Shown here piece after piece: positions 5,527 through 6,564 of a DNA stretch of 6,564 bases; position 1 is the stretch's first letter, and every line of letters starts with the position of its first letter. The notes beneath the pieces are model-generated. The model was not told where the DNA came from. It searched no databases and worked only from the letters and a program-made list of their open reading frames with translations. Origin of the DNA: BM509 sp036396915 (GTDB lineage Bacteria > Desulfobacterota > Desulfuromonadia > Desulfuromonadales > Geopsychrobacteraceae); assembly GCA_036396915.1 (NCBI GenBank), contig DASWJX010000109.1, positions 1 through 6,564 of the forward strand, given 5' to 3'. The position numbers and the translations under genes were made by a program.

Positions 5527-6001
5527 GGATGATTCCGAATGTCGTAGATTGTTTGACTTGCCCGGTTTTCAGGAGAACGAAAGTAAGGCAACACCTGCCA
5601 TCAAAAAGCAAATGGATCAGGCCATAAACGTCCGGCGCCTTCAGTTGATGGAGGAAATGACAACACGTAACAGCAAGTGGTTTGACAATGAGATGGATAA
5701 GCTCGATCACTGGGCAGAAGATCGCCGGTCAACATTGAAAGTTAAGCTTGCAGAGCTGGACGACACATTGAAAGAGGCAAGAAAGGCGGCACGGCTTGCG
5801 CCGACATTACCGGACAAGTTGGAACGGCAGCGAGAGGTTCGGTCTCTGGAGGCAAAACGAGATGAGGCCTGGCGCGACTATGACCAAGCCAGTCGGGAAG
5901 TTGACCGACAGAAAGATGCCCTGCTCGATGAAATAAGCCGACGATTGGAACAGGTCATTGAACAGGAACCGTTGTTTACACTTCAATGGTCGTTGCAGTA
6001 G
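5516..6001 (+). pseudogene. C-terminal remnant (161 aa) of an SNF2/DEAD-type helicase-like protein, cut off by the IS4 element
   Basis: The open frame runs from the right IS end to a TAG at 5999-6001. It begins AVLDDSECRRLFDLPGF. Then comes a long charged, coiled-coil-like region with NSKWFDNEMDKLDHWAED, AARLAPTLPDKLERQREVR and EAWRDYDQASREVDRQKDAL. It ends EPLFTLQWSLQ. From memory, this end (FFD.EM.KLD.WAED, later ARLAPTL..KL..Q..., final LFT..W) is typical of large SNF2-related or DEAD/DEAH helicases in bacterial defence and restriction loci. No Walker or other helicase motif survives in the window, so the call rests on the tail alone. A GTG at 5486 inside the IS is in frame but lacks a Shine-Dalgarno site, so I regard the fragment as non-functional. 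The DUF262 gene starts 9 bases downstream, implying an original operon. The region looks lower in GC than the hemB block. Confidence 0.65.
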
Positions 6002-6010
6002 AGAGGGAAG

Positions 6011-6564
6011 ATGAAAGCCACTGAAGCCAAGCTTCTGGAGTTTCTCAAGAAGTCACCGCAATTTGTCATTCCCATTTACCAGCGTACCTACAGTTGGGCC
6101 GAGCGTGAGTGCCAGCAGCTTTGGGATGATATCCTTCGAACTGGCCGTAGCGATGATGTGTCAGCCCACTTCATCGGCTCGATCGTTTATGTCGAGAAGG
6201 GCCTGTATCAGGTTTCCAGTCAATCCCCTCTGCTGGTGATCGACGGTCAACAGCGGCTCACGACTGTCACCTTGCTGATCGAAGCACTTGCCCGTGCCGT
6301 AGGCGATAGCGAACCTCTGGATGGATTTTCAGCGAAGAAATTACGCAGTTATTATCTACAGAACCCGCTTGAAGATGGGGAACGCCGCTATAAGCTGATC
6401 CTCTCCCAGACGGATAAGCCGTCATTGATGAATTTGATCGATCAGCAACCTCCTCCCGCCGAACATTCGCTTCGGATCGAAGAGAACTTTGCCCTGTTTA
6501 AAGCCTGGATCAAGGGGACTCAAAGAGATCTAGAAGTGCTCTGTAAGGGGCTCGCCAAGCTGAT
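6011..6564 (+). CDS. DUF262-domain protein, GmrS/SspE-like restriction or defence protein (3' end outside window)
   Basis: The first 184 codons are present with no stop before the right edge. The ATG at 6011 follows a purine-rich GAGAGGGAAG and lies 9 bases after the helicase remnant's stop. DUF262 signatures are clear: IPIYQRTYSW at residues 20-29, HFIGSIV at 53-59 and VIDGQQRLTTVTLL at 76-89. The DGQQR box is the ParB/sulfiredoxin-like nucleotide-handling motif known in GmrS of type IV restriction enzymes and in SspE of phosphorothioate-sensing defence. Family members usually run 500-700 residues with a C-terminal DUF1524 HNH nuclease domain, which would lie outside the window. The likely role is cleavage or restriction of modified or invading DNA, in the cytoplasm. 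With the upstream helicase gene broken, it may be silent, or expressed by read-through from the IS. Confidence 0.88.
   Translation, partial: MKATEAKLLEFLKKSPQFVIPIYQRTYSWAERECQQLWDDILRTGRSDDVSAHFIGSIVYVEKGLYQVSSQSPLLVIDGQQRLTTVTLLIEALARAVGDSEPLDGFSAKKLRSYYLQNPLEDGERRYKLILSQTDKPSLMNLIDQQPPPAEHSLRIEENFALFKAWIKGTQRDLEVLCKGLAKL

Overview
The window looks like a bacterial chromosome piece where a conserved, GC-rich housekeeping block meets a lower-GC accessory segment. Gene content and protein style (Zn-type HemB beside a single-unit M16 peptidase; a possible sigma-54-regulator tail) suggest a Desulfuromonas/Geobacter-like member of the former Deltaproteobacteria. That placement is an inference, because no rRNA or marker gene is present.

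Left block (about 1-3742): a plus-strand gene enters from the left edge and ends at 277. It converges, with only 7 bases between stops, on a minus-strand run. Read in its own direction, that run is hemB (3742-2747), an M16-family metalloprotease (2653-1364) and a short-chain dehydrogenase (1121-285). HemB makes porphobilinogen for tetrapyrrole synthesis. The three may be co-transcribed, since I see no convincing terminator between them, but the gaps of 93 and 242 bases leave room for separate promoters.

Junction (3743-3958): just upstream of hemB is a 149-bp element (3767-3915). It has 11-bp terminal inverted repeats, a second paired arm inside them, and a core hairpin built from variant hexamers (GGGTCG, CTATCG, GAATCG). 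It resembles a MITE or a palindromic intergenic repeat. Next to it lie 43 bases that read in frame with the gene on the far side of the insertion sequence.

Insertion sequence (3959-5515): a complete IS4-family element of 1557 bp. It has perfect 18-bp terminal inverted repeats, an approximately 11-bp target duplication and an intact 489-aa DDE transposase with the YREK signature. Codon 63 of the transposase is an ATG behind a strong Shine-Dalgarno sequence, which could give an N-terminally shortened product similar in layout to the Tn5 inhibitor.

Right block (5516-6564): the C-terminal 161 residues of a protein resembling SNF2/DEAD-type helicases of defence or restriction loci, cut off from its N-terminus by the IS. 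Nine bases downstream begins a DUF262 (GmrS/SspE-like) gene with an intact IDGQQRLTT motif, which runs off the right edge. This looks like the end of a phage-defence or modification-dependent restriction locus. Its helicase has been broken by the IS, and its upstream part is missing where it meets the palindromic element beside hemB. I found no tRNA, rRNA or CRISPR array.
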